Positions 7,732 to 17,125 are shown, numbered from the stretch's first letter. The stretch is 34,701 bases of DNA from Halomicronema sp. CCY15110 (GCF_016888165.1 NZ_JACSWC010000302.1:1-34701), one strand, 5' to 3'. Numbers and translations: made by a program. The notes: generated by a model from the letters alone, not told the origin.

Positions 7732-10425
7732 TTACTGACCGCCGACTGGCATGGGCTCCAGCGGGGAAGTGTCGAAGGACAAGTCAGTCGTGGGGTCTGG
7801 AGCTGGGTCAGCGACCGGATTGCGCGCCATGATCAGCTCGATCGCCCGGCTCACCTGCTCGGGAAAAATCACAACCAAGGCATCTTTAGGCGCATGATCC
7901 AGGGCTGATTCGATCGCAGTCACCTCATCCAATTCGACCGTATAGGGCAGCGCTGATGGGGTGCTTGCGGTGATGCCTTGAACAATGAAGTTGGCGGCTT
8001 CCCCAGCGGGACGCCCGCGACCATCGTCATCTTCTTTGACGATGACTTGATCAAAGAAGGTGGCAGCGAGCTGCCCTAAGCCGATCAGATCTTCATCGCG
8101 GCGATCGCCGGGGCCACCAATCACACCGACGGTGGGGCCAGCCCAATTTTTCACAAAGCTGCCCACGGCCTCATAGCCAGCATTATTGTGGGCATAATCC
8201 ACCAGTACGTGATAATCGCCCAGATTAAACAGGTTCATGCGCCCTGGCGCTTGCTTGGCCGAAGCCTCAAAACTGCGCAACGCGGCGCGAATCTGATCAA
8301 TCTGAATGCCTTGCACATAGGCCGCCAAACTGGCTGCTAAGGCGTTGGCAATCATGAAGTCAGCGCGGCCCCCCAGGGTGACTGGCACTTGTTTAGCATC
8401 TTCAAGGCGCAGCACCCACTCCTGCTGCAAAATCACGAGCTGACCGTCGCTATAAACAGCGGCGATCCCGCCTGCTTTGACATGCTGTTGCACGATGGGG
8501 TTTTGCGCATCCATTGAGAAGTACGCGACTTTGCCCGCCACGCGATCGGCCATCGCAGCCACCCGCTCGTCATCCGCATTCAAAATTGCATAGCCGTCGG
8601 GATGAACCGCTTCCGCAATCACAGACTTAACGCGAGCCATTTGGTCGATGGTGTCAATGTTGCCTAGACCCAGATGGTCAGCTGCCACGTTCAACACCAC
8701 GCCCACATCACAGTGGTTAAACGCGAGTCCCGATCGCAAGATCCCGCCGCGCGCCGTTTCTAACACGGCCATCTCCACGGTCGGATCCCGCAAAATGACT
8801 TGCGCACTCTGAGGGCCAGTGGTGTCACCTTTTTCGATCAGGCGATCGCCAATGTAAATGCCATCGGTGGTCGTAAATCCGACCGCATCATAGACCTGGC
8901 GGGCAATGTGAGCGATCAAGCGCGTAGTGGTCGTTTTGCCATTGGTGCCCGTGATCGAAACAACGGGGATGCGGTTGGGCGTTCCCGGCGGGAACAGCAT
9001 CTGTAAAATTGGGGCCGCGACATTCCGGGCAATCCCTTCGCAGGGAGCCAGGTGCATGCGCAATCCGGGAGCGGCGTTGACTTCGACGATGACGCCATCA
9101 GCCTCGCGTAGAGGCTTGGTGATATCAGTGGTGATGACATCAATGCCCGCAATATCCAGGTCAATGATGCGCGAAACTCGTTCGGCCAACCAAACGTTGT
9201 CAGGGTGAATATCGTCGGTGCGGTCAATGGCAGTGCCGCCGGTACTCAGGTTCGCCGTTTCGCGCAGATAAGCCACTTGGCCAGCGGCTAACACCGTATC
9301 CAAGTCAAACCCCTGACGACTCAACATGCCATCGGTCGCGGCATCTAGCTTGATTTGCGTCAGCACGTTGTCGTGCCCGTCTCCTCGCCGGGGGTTGCGG
9401 TTTTCGGTATCGACCAACGCCGCAATGGTTTGCTGACCGTCGCCGATCACTCGCGCTGGAATGCGCTCTGCCACCGCCACCACTTGATGGTTGACCACCA
9501 AAATGCGATGGTCGCGGCCGGCATAAAAGTGCTCAACAATCACGCCGTTGGAGATCTCTTTGGCGCGATCGTAGGCGGCTTCCGCATCGCGCCAAGCGCG
9601 AATATCGGTGGTGATTCCTCGTCCGTGATTGCCGTCTAAGGGCTTGATGACGATGGGATAGCCCCCGAGGCGATCGATGGTTGTTTCCAACTCGTCGAAG
9701 GCAAAAATCACTCTACCGGCGGGTACCGGAGCCCCCATCTCCTCTAGAACGGATTTCGTCCGTTCTTTGTCACAGGCCAGTTCCACCCCGAGCACATTGC
9801 TGAAGGAGGTCAAAGCCGCTTGCACCCGCTTCTGATACTTGCCATACCCCAGTTGGAACAAGTCACAATCTGCCAATTCCATCCAGGGAATGCCCCGCGC
9901 TTCGGCTTCTGCCACTAGAGCTTCTGTGGTTGCCCCCAGAGACGCCTCGGCCCGGAGTTCCTTCAAATCAGCCAGGTCCGTTCTCAGCTCCCGCTCTGGG
10001 TAGGTGCCCGTTTCCACAATGCTTTGGCAAAGCCGCACCGCTGCCCGAGTCGCATAGCGTCCGGCGGCTTCATTCTTATACTCAACTACGACTTGATAGA
10101 CGCCGGGGGTGGCGGTCTCACGGGTGCGCCCAAACCCCACTTCCATATCTGACAGCACTTGCAGCTCTAGCGCCACATGCTCCACGATGTGGCCCATCAT
10201 GGTGCCTTCACGCACCCGAGTCAAAAAGCCCCCGCGACACCCCGGCGAACAATAATGCTCTTCGAGGCTGGGCAACGCTTGCACTAACCCTTCGTAGAAG
10301 CCGGGCAAAGTGTCAGACGGACGATCCGCTAAGTCCTCTAAATCTAACTGGGCCACAATTAATTGAGGGCGGCGGAGGCTCCAGTAGTTGGGACCACGGA
10401 GGGTTTGAGTTTGCAGAATTTTCAT
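7732..10425 (-). CDS. cphA: Cyanophycin synthetase
   Basis: CphA polymerises Asp and Arg, using ATP, into cyanophycin, a cytoplasmic nitrogen and carbon store. The protein has 897 residues, within the family range. Domains in order: an N-terminal domain (1-160), an ATP-grasp domain (about 210-480, with KPLDGNHGRG at 261-270 and IVEVNAAPGLRMH near 446-458), and a Mur-ligase-like domain with P-loop GTNGKTTT at 493-500, then DYAHNNAGYEAV and GPGDRRDED. The ATG at 10425 gives the canonical start MKILQTQTLRGPNYWS; an upstream extension to 10533 does not look like CphA. It lies downstream of cphB on the same strand, 490 bp apart, with an NtcA-type promoter in between. Confidence 0.98.
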   Translation of the reverse strand: MKILQTQTLRGPNYWSLRRPQLIVAQLDLEDLADRPSDTLPGFYEGLVQALPSLEEHYCSPGCRGGFLTRVREGTMMGHIVEHVALELQVLSDMEVGFGRTRETATPGVYQVVVEYKNEAAGRYATRAAVRLCQSIVETGTYPERELRTDLADLKELRAEASLGATTEALVAEAEARGIPWMELADCDLFQLGYGKYQKRVQAALTSFSNVLGVELACDKERTKSVLEEMGAPVPAGRVIFAFDELETTIDRLGGYPIVIKPLDGNHGRGITTDIRAWRDAEAAYDRAKEISNGVIVEHFYAGRDHRILVVNHQVVAVAERIPARVIGDGQQTIAALVDTENRNPRRGDGHDNVLTQIKLDAATDGMLSRQGFDLDTVLAAGQVAYLRETANLSTGGTAIDRTDDIHPDNVWLAERVSRIIDLDIAGIDVITTDITKPLREADGVIVEVNAAPGLRMHLAPCEGIARNVAAPILQMLFPPGTPNRIPVVSITGTNGKTTTTRLIAHIARQVYDAVGFTTTDGIYIGDRLIEKGDTTGPQSAQVILRDPTVEMAVLETARGGILRSGLAFNHCDVGVVLNVAADHLGLGNIDTIDQMARVKSVIAEAVHPDGYAILNADDERVAAMADRVAGKVAYFSMDAQNPIVQQHVKAGGIAAVYSDGQLVILQQEWVLRLEDAKQVPVTLGGRADFMIANALAASLAAYVQGIQIDQIRAALRSFEASAKQAPGRMNLFNLGDYHVLVDYAHNNAGYEAVGSFVKNWAGPTVGVIGGPGDRRDEDLIGLGQLAATFFDQVIVKEDDDGRGRPAGEAANFIVQGITASTPSALPYTVELDEVTAIESALDHAPKDALVVIFPEQVSRAIELIMARNPVADPAPDPTTDLSFDTSPLEPMPVGGQ

Positions 10426-10915
10426 AGGCGGCAGAAGGGTGTTTGGGCAGATTTTGACAGGATAAAAGCTTTTAGCACAGGGGAGACACCGGAGATATGC
10501 AGAGCTGGCTGGCTTCCTAAGTTGCAAGTGCAAAGCAGAGAGATTTAGAAAAAATTAGCCTAAATATGCTGACTGGTTCACAGACTTACCTAGTCCATTT
10601 TGTAAACGATTCGCAGAAGAAAAGAAATGCCCTGGAGATGGAATTTCAGCAGTCAAAAAATAATGCCTAAAGTGACTCTGCGGGATAAAAACAATGCTGT
10701 GGTGCCGAAAAATAGAGTGTGAAGGGAATTCGATAACTGTAGTCGATAATACAACATTCATCTGAGAACCACAAAAGCTCGCAGCCATTGTTATCAGGTG
10801 ATGACATGTCTTTAAAGCAGACCAGCGGCATGGCGATGAAATCATTGATTCTGACTGACGCAAGTGATTGAAAGCGGCAGCGTCAGACCAGAGTTGCTGG
10901 CTGCCGTTGCCGCTC
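10426..10915. other. cphB-cphA intergenic region
   Basis: This 490-bp gap holds no supported gene; a 102-codon frame at 10555-10863 on the minus strand has no motif and crosses the promoter region. It contains the NtcA box and -10 described at 10709-10752, which imply a cphA leader of roughly 275 bases. No strong terminator for cphB was found, so read-through from cphB into cphA remains possible. Confidence 0.5.
10709..10752 (-). promoter_or_regulatory. NtcA-type promoter of cphA
   Basis: GTA-N8-TAC, the exact NtcA consensus, lies at 10739-10752 (GTATTATCGACTAC on the minus strand). After a 24-base spacer comes TATTTT (10714-10709), matching the TAN3T -10 box. NtcA-activated promoters have this box 20-24 bases upstream of -10, so both elements and spacing fit. 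Transcription would start near 10702 and run toward cphA. NtcA senses 2-oxoglutarate and activates nitrogen-stress genes, and cyanophycin genes are known NtcA-influenced targets in Anabaena. Confidence 0.75.
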
Positions 10916-11749
10916 CTACAGAGAGGGGGTCATTTCAATCACCGGGGTGCAAATTGAGCGGTTTTTGTAGTTGTAGCGATCGCCCGCACTCAACACATGA
11001 ACTTGCAGATCGTGCAGACTGAGGGGCGACGAGACATCCGACAGTCGATAGTTGGTATGGGTCAGGTCACCGGGATCAATAATCGTGACGGCCCCTTTGC
11101 CAATGACCTCAAACGTGCCGTCGCCACGAAACGCGGCGCAGGTATCTTCGTCAATGCCGATACCGAGCTTGTCGGGATAGGCCGCGATCGCGCTCAATAG
11201 TCGAGCCATGCGATTGCGGTTATGAAAATGCTGATCGACTAGTAATTCAGGAATGATGCCCAACCCATCCATCAGGTCAACGAGGGAACGATTCGGCGAT
11301 TCACCGCTGCTACCGCCGGAAATCATCTTTTCGCCCATGACCGCTGCGCCCGCGCTGGTGCCCGCAACCACCAACGTCCCTAGGTGCAAGCGCCGCATGA
11401 TGGCTGCCATGAAGGTGCTGTTGTTAAGGAAGTCGTATAACCGCACCTGATCCCCGCCGGAGAGAAAGACTCCAGTACAGCTGTCTAACAGCTCCAGCCA
11501 ACGATTTTCATCACATTCGTGGGGACTGCGAATGTCTAAAACTTGAACGTTCTGGGCTCCCAGTGCGGTGAAGATTTTGTCGTAACGAGCGCCGACCACA
11601 CTCGGCTCTTGAGACGCGCAGGGCACGATGCCAATCGTGGCTTGCTGACCGCCTGCACTGGCAAAAAAGGCTGTCAAGATGGCAAGCTTACCGACCTTAT
11701 CTTCTGCCCCTCCAATTGCCATGATGGGGTATCGGGTCGGAGTTATCAT
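10916..11749 (-). CDS. cphB: Cyanophycinase
   Basis: CphB is an exo-acting serine peptidase (family S51) that hydrolyses cyanophycin to beta-Asp-Arg dipeptides in the cytoplasm. The 277-residue protein matches family length. The nucleophile lies in GTSAGA (Ser132), with His174 in DQHFHNRNR and Glu201 in GIGIDEDT. These three positions coincide with the numbered catalytic triad of the Synechocystis enzyme. GGAEDK near the start and FLSGGDQVRL near residue 95 are also typical. The ATG at 11749 gives a standard N-terminus. It precedes cphA in the common cphB-cphA order. Confidence 0.97.
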   Translation of the reverse strand: MITPTRYPIMAIGGAEDKVGKLAILTAFFASAGGQQATIGIVPCASQEPSVVGARYDKIFTALGAQNVQVLDIRSPHECDENRWLELLDSCTGVFLSGGDQVRLYDFLNNSTFMAAIMRRLHLGTLVVAGTSAGAAVMGEKMISGGSSGESPNRSLVDLMDGLGIIPELLVDQHFHNRNRMARLLSAIAAYPDKLGIGIDEDTCAAFRGDGTFEVIGKGAVTIIDPGDLTHTNYRLSDVSSPLSLHDLQVHVLSAGDRYNYKNRSICTPVIEMTPSL

Positions 11750-11868
11750 AACCTAACAATCAAAGAAGTTTGTTCACAGCAGTGCATCAGCACTCATAAA
11801 GAATAGCTTAAAACCTGGCGGCTACACGACATTTTGGGCCGCTAGCTAGCGGATCGTTGGTCGGCGTC

Positions 11869-14046
11869 TCAGGCGGTGTTGCCCCGATGCCGCAGGGTTC
11901 CCTGGACGAGCCGAATCTCGTCATAGGAATAGGTGGCCCCCAAGCGATCGCGTACGTCATTGAGGTAGGGACTGTCCACTGCGGCTAAGGCTTGACGAAT
12001 CGCGGCTTGACGGTCAGCGGGGACGAGATCATCCAGGTTGATCGGGGCTCCGGCAGCGAGCAGGGCCGTTAGGTGTCCCACAATGGTGCTGTGGCGCAAG
12101 TTGCGCAAACGGGCAATGTCATCTAGCCCATGGCCTGCCTGGTAAAGTTCAAGGGTTTGGGCTTGGGTTGAGTTGGGGCTAGAGGCCCGCTTTGGCGCAG
12201 CCGCCGGGGGTTGAACGCCATGCTCTTCGCAATAGGCATTAATGGTCTCGACAAAGTCTTGGCCGTATTGTTCGAGTTTGCGACTGCCGACCCCGGAAAT
12301 ACGGCTGAATTGAGTCAGCGATCGCGGCATCCGTTGAGCCATTTGCCGCAGGGTACTTTCCGTAAACACGATGTAGGGGGGAATGCCCTGGGTGTCGGCG
12401 AGGCGTTTGCGCAGCGATCGCAGCTGTGCCAGGAGTCCGGCGGCTTCGGCTGAGGTTTCGGGGCTGTCTTCGCTGTCGCCCTTGAGTGTTTCGGGAATGG
12501 CGATCTGCACGGAGAGTTGCTGGCGCAGCACCTGCCAACTCGCCGCATTGAGCTTTAAGACAGGAAAACCATCGGTGGTTTCTTCCACTAGGCCCTGATG
12601 CAACAGCGATCGCCCCAGCAGTTTCCATTCCTCAGTGGAGCGGTCTTTGCCAATGCCGTAGGTCGAGAGCTGATCGTGCTGCAGTTCCAAAATCCGTTTC
12701 TTTTGGGAGCCCCGCAGCACATCGATAATATGCACCATGCCAAAGCGCTCACGACAGCGGGCCACACAAGAGAGAAACTTTTGGGCCTCGACCGTCCAAT
12801 CTTCCAGCGGTTTGGGATAGCGGCAGTTATCGCAGCGATCGCACTGCCCCGGAAACGTTTCGCCAAAATAGCTGAGCTGAATTTGGCGGCGACAAACCGT
12901 GCTTTCGGCATAGTCGAGCACCTGCCGTAGCTGCTGCCGAGCAATCTGTTGCTCTTGCTCATCCGACTTTTGCTCAATGATGTAGTTGATCAGCGAGACA
13001 TCGCTATAGCCGAAATACACCGTGCAGTGAGCGGGTTCGCCATCCCGCCCGGCCCGGCCCGATTCTTGGTAATAGCTTTCGAGGGTGCGGGGCAAGTCGT
13101 AGTGGGCCACTAGCCGCACGTCGGGTTTGTTGATGCCCATGCCAAAGGCGATCGTCGCCACCATCACCTGAACGTCGTCACGAATGAAGCGGTTCTGGTG
13201 CTCGCTGCGGGTATCGTCCGATAATCCTGCATGGTAGGGCAGCGCCGCCACCCCATCTTGCTGTAAGCGTCCGGCCAATTCGTCTACGTGCTTACGACTA
13301 ATGCAGTAAACGATCGCCGCCCCCGTTACAGCTTTAATTTGCCGCAGTAGGTGGGCATAGGCTTGACGATCCTTCGGTAAAACCTCGTAATACAGATTGT
13401 GCCGATTAAAGCTAGCGACAAAGGTCGCTGGCGTTTGCAGCGCCAATTGTCGGCAGATATCTTCCCGGACGCGGGTGGTAGCAGTGGCCGTGAGGGCCAT
13501 CATTGGCACATCGGGAAAACTCGTCCGCAACTGATGCAGTTGCCGATATTCCGGTCGAAAATCATGCCCCCATTCGGAGACGCAGTGAGCCTCGTCGATC
13601 GCAAATCCGGAAATACCGACCTGCTGTTGCAACCGCGATAAAAAGGGCCAAAAACTCTCGCTGAGCAGCCGCTCAGGGGCCACATAGAGTAGCTTGACCT
13701 CCCCAGCTAACAACTGCTGTTCGCGGGTTCTGACGTCGGCTAGGTTGAGGCTACTGTTCAAAAAGGTGGCCGCAATGCCATTGTTGCGGAGCGCATCCAC
13801 CTGATCTTGCATCAGCGCGATGAGGGGCGAGACCACCACCATGACGCCCAAACGCAACAGGGAAGGTAGTTGATAACACAACGATTTGCCGCCGCCCGTC
13901 GGCATCACGACGAGGCAATCTTGACGACTCAAAAACGTTTCAATCACGGCGCGTTGATCAAGCCGAAATTCGTCGTAGCCAAAAAAGTGCTTGAGCGCCG
14001 ACTCTAAGGAGGGAAATTGGGTAGAGGTAGAGGCAGGGGCAGACAT
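11869..14046 (-). CDS. recQ: ATP-dependent DNA helicase RecQ
   Basis: RecQ unwinds DNA 3'-to-5' in recombination and replication-fork repair. The 725-residue protein has Walker A GGGKS at 51-55, a DEAH box at 151-154 (IDEAHCVSEWGHDFRPEY), motif VI QESGRAGRDG at 327-336, and the RQC zinc site Cys385, Cys402, Cys405 and Cys408. A winged-helix segment follows (about 420-515), then an HRDC domain (about 534-612). A C-terminal helix-turn-helix (about 626-690, LDDIARLRNLRHSTIVGHL) is of the type found in many longer RecQ proteins. All core motifs are intact. The start at 14046 gives a short polar N-terminus; no clear ribosome site is seen. Confidence 0.97.
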   Translation of the reverse strand: MSAPASTSTQFPSLESALKHFFGYDEFRLDQRAVIETFLSRQDCLVVMPTGGGKSLCYQLPSLLRLGVMVVVSPLIALMQDQVDALRNNGIAATFLNSSLNLADVRTREQQLLAGEVKLLYVAPERLLSESFWPFLSRLQQQVGISGFAIDEAHCVSEWGHDFRPEYRQLHQLRTSFPDVPMMALTATATTRVREDICRQLALQTPATFVASFNRHNLYYEVLPKDRQAYAHLLRQIKAVTGAAIVYCISRKHVDELAGRLQQDGVAALPYHAGLSDDTRSEHQNRFIRDDVQVMVATIAFGMGINKPDVRLVAHYDLPRTLESYYQESGRAGRDGEPAHCTVYFGYSDVSLINYIIEQKSDEQEQQIARQQLRQVLDYAESTVCRRQIQLSYFGETFPGQCDRCDNCRYPKPLEDWTVEAQKFLSCVARCRERFGMVHIIDVLRGSQKKRILELQHDQLSTYGIGKDRSTEEWKLLGRSLLHQGLVEETTDGFPVLKLNAASWQVLRQQLSVQIAIPETLKGDSEDSPETSAEAAGLLAQLRSLRKRLADTQGIPPYIVFTESTLRQMAQRMPRSLTQFSRISGVGSRKLEQYGQDFVETINAYCEEHGVQPPAAAPKRASSPNSTQAQTLELYQAGHGLDDIARLRNLRHSTIVGHLTALLAAGAPINLDDLVPADRQAAIRQALAAVDSPYLNDVRDRLGATYSYDEIRLVQGTLRHRGNTA

Positions 14047-14066
14047 GTCACATCGCTAGCAGTTGC

Positions 14067-14189
14067 TCAGACCCTAGTGTACCGATAGGCGAAAAAGACG
14101 ATCACCCCAGCAGCGACAGCGGCGGTGACGGCAGCCCCACGGAGCCGTTCAACAACTGCATTGTGTCGCGATCGCTGGGTGCCAGTCGC
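14067..14189 (-). other. In-frame continuation past the TPR gene stop
   Basis: Directly after the TAA (14190-14192) of the TPR gene, the same frame stays open for 40 codons to a TGA at 14067-14069. It reads polar residues, then ERLRGAAVTAAVAAGVIVFF and AYRYTRV: a positively flanked hydrophobic helix, as in a C-terminal membrane anchor. This suggests that the TAA interrupts a once longer protein, or chance. It has no good start codon of its own. Confidence 0.4.
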
Positions 14190-14594
14190 TTAAGAAAAAC
14201 GCTTGGTTGCCGTTTTCAGTACTTGCCAGCCGCGCGTCCAAGGACGCTGAAGGGGCTGAGCTGGCTGCTGGTCAGCGGTGGCGGCCTGAGCATAACAGGC
14301 ATAGGCTTCGTCATACTGCCCCAAGCGATACAGGGCCACTCCCTTGAAGAGCCAGGCTTGGGGGTGCGTTGCACTCAGATCGAGGGTCTGGTTGCAGATT
14401 TGTAGCGCGGCTTCGGGTTGGTCGAGGTGCAATAGACAAACGGCTTGGTTAACCCAATCATCAAGGGTGCGATCGCCATCGGGCACCTGTCGAAAGACTT
14501 GCAAGGCCTGGTGATAATTGCCGGACTCAAGCAGCGACAACGCCATCTGGGCCGTTGAGGTTTTAAGCGTGATGGAAGGAAGCTGTTGTGACAT
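14190..14594 (-). CDS. Small TPR protein
   Basis: This 134-residue protein contains about three tetratricopeptide repeats: ALSLLESGNYHQALQVFRQV, then NQAVCLLHLDQPEAALQICN, then PQAWLFKGVALYRLGQYDEA, each with the usual small and aromatic positions. TPRs bind partner proteins; nothing shows the partner. The ATG at 14594 (MSQQLPS) is preferred to the TTG at 14600. It lies upstream of recQ on the same strand with a 143-bp gap. The frame continues for 40 codons after the stop into a membrane-like helix, so the protein may be a shortened form of an anchored one. Confidence 0.8.
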   Translation of the reverse strand: MSQQLPSITLKTSTAQMALSLLESGNYHQALQVFRQVPDGDRTLDDWVNQAVCLLHLDQPEAALQICNQTLDLSATHPQAWLFKGVALYRLGQYDEAYACYAQAATADQQPAQPLQRPWTRGWQVLKTATKRFS

Positions 14595-15385
14595 TACCAA
14601 CTAGAGGCTAAGGGGGCACATTGGCATCGGAGCAAAAAGTAATCGGCGGTCTTTAAGGTACCCAAAGGAGGCACCAGTATTGACATCAACGAGCCCGAGG
14701 ACATTTCCAAGGGGGGATTACTCAGCCGCTCGCTCGTTCGCCGTTCCTTTCTGTAGGCAGTAACTTTGCCCTCGGACGTCAACGGCAAGACTGTCGTCTA
14801 CTCCTATCTATACAGAAGTTTGTTGAGGCCCACAGCAAAGATCTGAAAAAATTTACCGTAGTCAGCTAATATTCACTTCCCGCACTTGACAAAGCTGGAT
14901 TTTAGCTGTGCTTGGCGAGGTTTTAGATTTGCGGATGGTTGGCCTGGCGATCGCAACAACAGTCGTCATTTTATGTATCGGCCTCTCCACTCCCCCAGCA
15001 ATACTCAGATGGCAGTAACCATCCCCTGAAGTGTTTTGTTTACGGCCAATCTTTGAACGATCGGCACATAGACGTTCCTTGCAATTCTGCATCAGGCATG
15101 GTGTCGACGGAGCGGGAACGGCTAAAAGCTAAAGATTCGGAGAATTGGAGGACAACCGTCATTTTGGGGCCGAGTCTTGAACTCTATGACCATCTCAATT
15201 CAAAATATTGATCATCCCGAGGGAGATCTTTGAGGTCGGGCAACGTCGGGTTTTGTTGCGCTTCTTAAACCAAAGTTAAAAAAAATAGTGAACCTACTCT
15301 ACTTAGACCGGTTTTCTTGTTTTCTGCTCATACAGCACTGGTGCCTTGTTTCGGCCCGCTGTTCAGCTCCCATGAAGGAATCACA
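14595..15385. other. Long divergent intergenic region
   Basis: About 790 bp between the TPR gene and the secreted-protein gene. Candidate frames at 14594-14788 (minus), 14862-15092 (minus) and 14939-15211 (plus) lack ribosome sites and family motifs and overlap one another. A 33-codon plus-strand segment at about 14649-14757, between two stops, reads VFKVPKGGTSIDINEPEDIS and could be a gene scrap, but it has no start codon. The AT-rich run near 15275-15290 may belong to the promoter of the downstream gene. Confidence 0.4.
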
Positions 15386-17095
15386 ATGCAACATTTTCGT
15401 TTCAAAGTCTCTATTGCGGCCTCTGCCCTAGTGGCCGGAACTCTCGCCATCAATATGGCATCAGCCGAACATCACGGGTATGAAATCTGGGGATCTGACC
15501 AGTCGAACTCGATCGCCGATGTCGAATCTCGCGGCATCAATGGTAGTTGGATTTGGGTCTGGGACAGTGAGGACGTAGAAAACCAACTCGCGACGGGTGA
15601 GGTCGCTGAACCCCTCGGCTGTGACGGCCAAAATCGACCTGGTGACGGGCCGTGCAACGTTTATGATGTGTTCCCAGCGGCGCTGGCTGAATATGGGGAG
15701 AATGGGGCCACGGGGAATCAACTCGGGACAGAGTTTGGTCGCCTGCATGGCATGCTGCCAGATCCGCAAAACCGCTATATGAATGTCAATTTGTTTTCCC
15801 CCGGCGGCGGGTATGTCGGCATCATCGACGGTGAAACGAAAGAAGCGGTTGCCCTATTTCGCGTCACGGGAACTAGCGCGGGTCGCTCCGTCCACATGTC
15901 ATTCTGGAATAGCGATGGCAGTGCCCTGCTGGTTGCGAACCTTAACGGTAAGGTGCTGGAACGCATCGATATCGCCCGCAATGCCGATGGCGAAATCATT
16001 GATGCCACTTTTAATCAGTCGGCGGCGCTGGGGGTGGGCAAGGACATGACCATTGGTGACCAGGCCAAAGTCTATCTCGGCGAAAACAGTCACGGCAATC
16101 CGATGCTTGGCAGCGTTGTGGGCAGCTATGACCTGGAGATGGCTTTCGGTGACCTGACTCCCCAAGGTTTTTGTAAGGAAAATGGGTGTGAAGATGGCCC
16201 CGATAGCGCCCTGGGCGGGCGGGCCAACAATGTCATCATTTGTCCGATCGTGTCGAACAGCAATCATGCCTATGTCACCTTTGGTGGCGGCGGGCTGCTT
16301 GTCGTGGATACGACTGTCACCCCCATGGCGATCGTCGGTGAATATGACAATCAGGTAGTCAATGGTGCCGGCTGTGGTGGCGTGCAAGCGGGCGATGAGA
16401 TGTGGCTAAATGCTGGGGTTTCTGCGTCGGAGGCCGGGGCGGAACAATCCACCTTTACCCTGTTTACGCTGGATGACGCGCAGTTTGAGACAACCTCCAA
16501 TGAGCCGAATATTCCGGCTCCTGCCATGGTCTTTAAGGACTTAACGAATACAGCAACGATTGGAAACCTAAGTGGCGAAGCGACCAACATCACAGGGCAA
16601 CTGCCGGGTCTCACCACCCGGCGGGATTCTCACGGCATGGCGCGATCGGGCGATTTCATTCACACCGTCGATCGCATCCAAAACAATGTTGAAGTGTTCG
16701 ATATCGCCACCCTAGCCCACACCACCTATGACCTCACTTCTGCTGATGGGCAAGGTGACGGATTAGGAGCCTGCGCCGCCGCTTCAGTGACCGATGACGA
16801 GGCGCTACCCAACAATGATCCCGCTCCCGATTTACTCGAAGCAACCCCTGACGGCAAATATTTGGTCGTGGCTCTCCGAGGCCCGGTGCCCGTTTCGGTG
16901 ACCCATGCGGCCCAAGGTAGCTGCCCTGGGGTTGGCATTATTGAACTCATGAATGATGGGTCCACTGGTCGGTTGGCCGGTGTGTTGCGAACGACCAATA
17001 CGATCGACAATGCCCCTGTGAGTGCGCCTGGGGGCTATGACTATATGGGGGCAGAGCGCAGTGACATTCACGGCGCTGCTATTCGTCGCAAGTAG
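15386..17095 (+). CDS. Secreted protein, possible beta-propeller
   Basis: This 569-residue protein has a clean signal peptide (MQHFRFKVSIAASALVAGTL, then AINMASA). The ATG at 15386 follows GAAGGA at proper spacing and beats the TTG at 15317. The mature protein begins EHHGYEIWGSDQSNS and contains repeated beta-rich blades with small GG and DG turns: GYVGIIDGETKEAVALFRV, SFWNSDGSALLVANLNGKVL, VVDTTVTPMAIVGEYDNQ, LLEATPDGKYLVVALRGP. This spacing suggests a YVTN or lactonase-like beta-propeller. Cys pairs (CDGQNRPGDGPC; CKENGC) suggest disulfides outside the cytoplasm. Catalytic residues cannot be assigned. It is followed by a strong hairpin and seems monocistronic. Confidence 0.85.
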   Translation: MQHFRFKVSIAASALVAGTLAINMASAEHHGYEIWGSDQSNSIADVESRGINGSWIWVWDSEDVENQLATGEVAEPLGCDGQNRPGDGPCNVYDVFPAALAEYGENGATGNQLGTEFGRLHGMLPDPQNRYMNVNLFSPGGGYVGIIDGETKEAVALFRVTGTSAGRSVHMSFWNSDGSALLVANLNGKVLERIDIARNADGEIIDATFNQSAALGVGKDMTIGDQAKVYLGENSHGNPMLGSVVGSYDLEMAFGDLTPQGFCKENGCEDGPDSALGGRANNVIICPIVSNSNHAYVTFGGGGLLVVDTTVTPMAIVGEYDNQVVNGAGCGGVQAGDEMWLNAGVSASEAGAEQSTFTLFTLDDAQFETTSNEPNIPAPAMVFKDLTNTATIGNLSGEATNITGQLPGLTTRRDSHGMARSGDFIHTVDRIQNNVEVFDIATLAHTTYDLTSADGQGDGLGACAAASVTDDEALPNNDPAPDLLEATPDGKYLVVALRGPVPVSVTHAAQGSCPGVGIIELMNDGSTGRLAGVLRTTNTIDNAPVSAPGGYDYMGAERSDIHGAAIRRK

Positions 17096-17125
17096 GACGC
17101 TGCATTCAGGTCAACGGATACAGCA

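Noticed and set aside
10555-10863. 102-codon minus-strand frame in the cphB-cphA gap
   Set aside because: No family motif or ribosome site, and it runs through the NtcA box and -10 of cphA.
14939-15211. 90-codon plus-strand frame upstream of the secreted protein gene
   Set aside because: Unstructured composition and an opposing frame of similar length; no supporting signal.
15899-16387. 162-codon minus-strand frame
   Set aside because: It lies wholly within the secreted-protein gene on the other strand and lacks a ribosome site and motifs.
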